A stretch of DNA of 35,593 nucleotides from positions 1 to 35,593 of the forward strand of contig JAJPJA010000039.1 in NCBI GenBank assembly GCA_021324455.1, read 5' to 3'. This DNA comes from Pseudomonadota bacterium (GTDB lineage: Bacteria; Desulfobacterota; Binatia; Binatales; Binataceae). Positions 33,371 through 35,593 of this stretch are shown here, one piece after another. Below the pieces are notes generated by a model that had not been told where the DNA came from, ran no database searches, and saw only the letters and a program-made list of their open reading frames with translations. A program made the translations under genes and the position numbers. How positions within the stretch are numbered: the stretch's first letter is position 1; each line of letters begins with the position of its first letter.

Positions 33371-35242
33371 ATGTCGCTGATTTTCGGCATCGACCTCGGC
33401 ACCACCAACAGCCTCATCGCGGTGATGGAAGACGGACGGCCACGCATCCTTAAGGATCCGGAATCGGGCGATTCGATGCTGCCGTCGGTCGTCGCCCTGC
33501 TGCCGGACGGCAAAGTTGAAGTCGGCAAGGCCGCAATCGCGCTCGAACCACATCTGTCCGCGCAGGATAAGCAGGATAAGAATGTCGAGCGGGACGGGCG
33601 TATCAGCGGCGAGCAGCAGGGCGTCGTGGTGCGGTCAATCAAGCGTTACATGGGGTTGGGCGGCGACGAAGTGGCGGATGAGGATCGGCATCGCTACACC
33701 TTCGCCGACTTCTCGGGCCCGGTGGTGCGCTTCCTGGTTGGGCAGCGGACCTATACACCGCCGCAAATTTCAGCAGAGATCCTGCGCACGCTCAAGGCCT
33801 GGGGCGAGGCGGCGACGGGCGAGGCAGTGGAGCGGGTGGTCATTACGGTTCCGGCTTACTTCAATGACGGCCAGCGTCAGGCGACCAAGGATGCGGGGCG
33901 TTTGGCGGGTCTGGAGGTGCTCAGATTAGTCAACGAACCGACTGCCGCATCGCTGGCATATGGATTGCATTCAATGGCTGCCGGACGGGTGGCGGTGTAC
34001 GACTTCGGCGGCGGCACCTTCGACATCTCCATCCTCAACGTCAAAGAAGGGATCTTCGAGGTTTTGGCCACTAATGGCGATACCCATCTGGGCGGTGATG
34101 ACATCGACCAGGCATTGGTCAATCTGATGCTGGAGGGATTGCCCGCGGCGTTGCGGCGGGACCGCCAAGTCTGGAACACCGTACGCCATGCCGCCGAAGA
34201 GGCGAAGAAACGTCTCAGCGTCGAGCCCGAGACGCGGCTCGAGTTGAAGCTGACGGGGCATGAAATTGCGCGGCGTCTGGGCCGCGACGAGTTCGAAGCG
34301 CTGGCCCAACCGCTGGTGGCCCGCACGATCGATTCTTGCGCGAGGGCGCTTAAGGACGCAGGCCTGAGTCGATCGGAGATCGACGCCGTGGTGCTGGTCG
34401 GCGGCTCGACGCGGATGCCGCTGGTGCGGCGGCGGGTCGAGGAGTTCTTCGGGCGGGAGCCGTTGTGCTCGCTCAACCCCGACGAAGTTGTGGCGCTGGG
34501 TGCGGCGGTGCAAGCTGGCGTGCTGATGGGCAAGAGCGGCGATATGCTCCTGCTTGACGTGGTGCCCCTGTCGTTGGGCATCGAGAGCATGGGCGGCGTG
34601 ATGGAACGCATCATACATCGCAACACTACCATCCCGACCAGCGCGCGGGAGCGTTTCACCAACGCGGTCGACAACCAGACCCATGTGGATATCCATGTGC
34701 TGCAGGGCGAGCGGGAACTGGCCACAGACTGCCGAAGTCTGGCACGGTTCAAGCTCGGTCCGATCGAGCCGCAGCCGGCCGGGATGGCGCGCATCGAGGT
34801 GACGTTTCTGGTCGACGCCAACGGAATTCTCAACGTGACCGCGCGCGACGAACGCACCGGCCGCGAGCATTCGGTTGACGTCAAACCCAGCTACGGTCTG
34901 ACCGACGAAGAGATCGAGCGGATGTTGGAAGAGGCGATCGATCTGGGCGAGGAGGATCTCAATCAACGGCTGTTGATTCAGGCCCGCAACGACGCCGATC
35001 AGATCCTTGGCGCGCTGGAGAAGCAGTTGAACGAATACGGCGGCCTGGTGAGCGCGCAGGAACGCGCACTGATCGAATCGCTGGCGGCAAAGCTGCGCGC
35101 CGCGCGCGAGGGTGGGGACCGCGAACTGATCGCGCGGCTGACCGAGGAGTTGAACGAAGTCACAACCCCCTTCGCGCATCGCATCATGGATCAGGCGATC
35201 AAGGCCGCGCTGGAGAAAAGAAGCGTTGAAGAGGTTTCCTGA
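33371..35242 (+). CDS. hscA: Fe-S-specific Hsp70 chaperone
   Basis: About 623 aa. The Hsp70 ATPase domain begins [17 protein letters not shown] and has [14 protein letters not shown] and [15 protein letters not shown]; the substrate domain follows with [22 protein letters not shown] and [11 protein letters not shown]. It binds the LPPVK motif of IscU with HscB and drives cluster transfer with ATP. I chose the ATG at 33371 (ACGGAACACTTTATG); an in-frame ATG at 33350 adds seven residues and lies in a palindrome. The gene order and the HscB partner separate it from DnaK. Confidence 0.94.
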   Translation: MSLIFGIDLGTTNSLIAVMEDGRPRILKDPESGDSMLPSVVALLPDGKVEVGKAAIALEPHLSAQDKQDKNVERDGRISGEQQGVVVRSIKRYMGLGGDEVADEDRHRYTFADFSGPVVRFLVGQRTYTPPQISAEILRTLKAWGEAATGEAVERVVITVPAYFNDGQRQATKDAGRLAGLEVLRLVNEPTAASLAYGLHSMAAGRVAVYDFGGGTFDISILNVKEGIFEVLATNGDTHLGGDDIDQALVNLMLEGLPAALRRDRQVWNTVRHAAEEAKKRLSVEPETRLELKLTGHEIARRLGRDEFEALAQPLVARTIDSCARALKDAGLSRSEIDAVVLVGGSTRMPLVRRRVEEFFGREPLCSLNPDEVVALGAAVQAGVLMGKSGDMLLLDVVPLSLGIESMGGVMERIIHRNTTIPTSARERFTNAVDNQTHVDIHVLQGERELATDCRSLARFKLGPIEPQPAGMARIEVTFLVDANGILNVTARDERTGREHSVDVKPSYGLTDEEIERMLEEAIDLGEEDLNQRLLIQARNDADQILGALEKQLNEYGGLVSAQERALIESLAAKLRAAREGGDRELIARLTEELNEVTTPFAHRIMDQAIKAALEKRSVEEVS

Positions 35243-35310
35243 GCGCTTCGTCTAAATCCGCGTGACGGCGGCATAAAGGCGCGCCGGCAGCGGTATTGAG
35301 GGTAGGGACG

Positions 35311-35526
35311 ATGGGTCTTAAATGGGATCAGGCTGAAGAGATTGCCGAAGTGCTGGCTGAAAATCATCCGGGACTCGACCCCCTGGACGTGCGCTTTACC
35401 GATCTGCGCCAGTGGGTAATCGACTGCGATGAATTCGACGATGACGCCGCGGCCTCGAGCGAAAGCAAACTGGAAGCAATCCAGATGGCGTGGCACGAAA
35501 TTTACAAAGAGCAGAACGAAGACTGA
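35311..35526 (+). CDS. iscX: Fe-S cluster assembly protein IscX
   Basis: 71 aa, acidic. The sequence MGLKWDQAEEIAEVLAENHP then LDPLDVRFTDLRQWV matches IscX, which binds IscS, and possibly iron, and tunes the rate of cluster building. The usual length is about 65 aa; the longer tail reads WHEIYKEQNED. The start has AGGGACG before the ATG. It follows hscA directly by 68 bp; the ferredoxin gene that normally lies between them in enterobacteria is absent. Confidence 0.9.
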   Translation: MGLKWDQAEEIAEVLAENHPGLDPLDVRFTDLRQWVIDCDEFDDDAAASSESKLEAIQMAWHEIYKEQNED

Positions 35527-35530
35527 ATCA

Positions 35531-35593
35531 ATGACTGACTGCAACAGGACCGGGCAGAAGCAGGCTGAACATAGCCGGCGCTCAGCAGAAGAA
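35531..35593 (+). CDS. Start of a possible further gene, cut by window end
   Basis: An ATG at 35531, two bases after the iscX stop, opens a frame of 21 codons with no stop before the window ends. The residues are polar and begin MTDCNRTGQK. They do not resemble a ferredoxin start. No Shine-Dalgarno was clear, so it may not be a gene. Confidence 0.25.
   Translation, partial: MTDCNRTGQKQAEHSRRSAEE

Overview
The window is GC-rich, Gram-negative bacterial chromosome with ordinary, densely packed genes. No phage, transposase, CRISPR array or rRNA/tRNA gene was recognised. LolA, a TonB-like protein, RimO, DksA, an isc-hsc cluster, RNase J next to FtsK, and many family III CoA-transferase, GST and medium-chain dehydrogenase genes suggest a soil- or sediment-type deltaproteobacterial relative, possibly Binatota (Desulfobacterota_B). 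That placement is inference from gene content only.

Layout: (1) Positions 1-3819 are a catabolic/CoA-metabolism block: two family III CoA-transferases (one cut by the window edge), an atypical SDR and a GST-fold protein. (2) 3951-7485 is an envelope block: a TonB-like protein divergent from phosphatidylcholine synthase, which overlaps a 581-aa protein with an N-formylglutamate-amidohydrolase-like N-terminus. A 363-bp gap follows with two REP-like palindromes. (3) 7849-15660 is a long minus-strand housekeeping run, in transcription order RNase J, FtsK, LolA, RimO, DksA and an Mrp-type ATPase. (4) ssb is divergent from RNase J. (5) 16409-19253 holds a GST and two tandem, unevenly diverged zinc alcohol dehydrogenases. 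(6) 19384-23741 has a zinc-ribbon/TPR membrane protein, a small membrane protein, an acetate/succinate-type transporter (GPR1/FUN34/YaaH) and a DHA2-type drug exporter. (7) 23875-27414 is a 1179-aa hybrid histidine kinase with two complete kinase cores and two receivers, ending 4 bp from the convergent tRNA m1A58 methyltransferase. (8) 28339-30291 has two small zinc-binding proteins, a secF without secD in view, and a small unknown gene. (9) 30586-35526 is the Fe-S cluster assembly operon iscS-iscU-iscA-hscB-hscA-iscX. It has a clear sigma70-like promoter, but no iscR in front and no ferredoxin gene between hscA and iscX.

How the genes work together: the isc genes make and transfer Fe-S clusters, which the radical-SAM protein RimO and possibly the Mrp ATPase would use. 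The RNase J-to-DksA run links RNA turnover, chromosome segregation, lipoprotein export, ribosome modification and transcription control. I found no clear new multi-gene system. The most unusual items are the Pcs-coupled amidohydrolase-like protein, the dual-core kinase, the 14-bp tandem repeat that carries the iscA ribosome-binding site, the uneven divergence of the two dehydrogenases, and the zinc-protein pair before secF.
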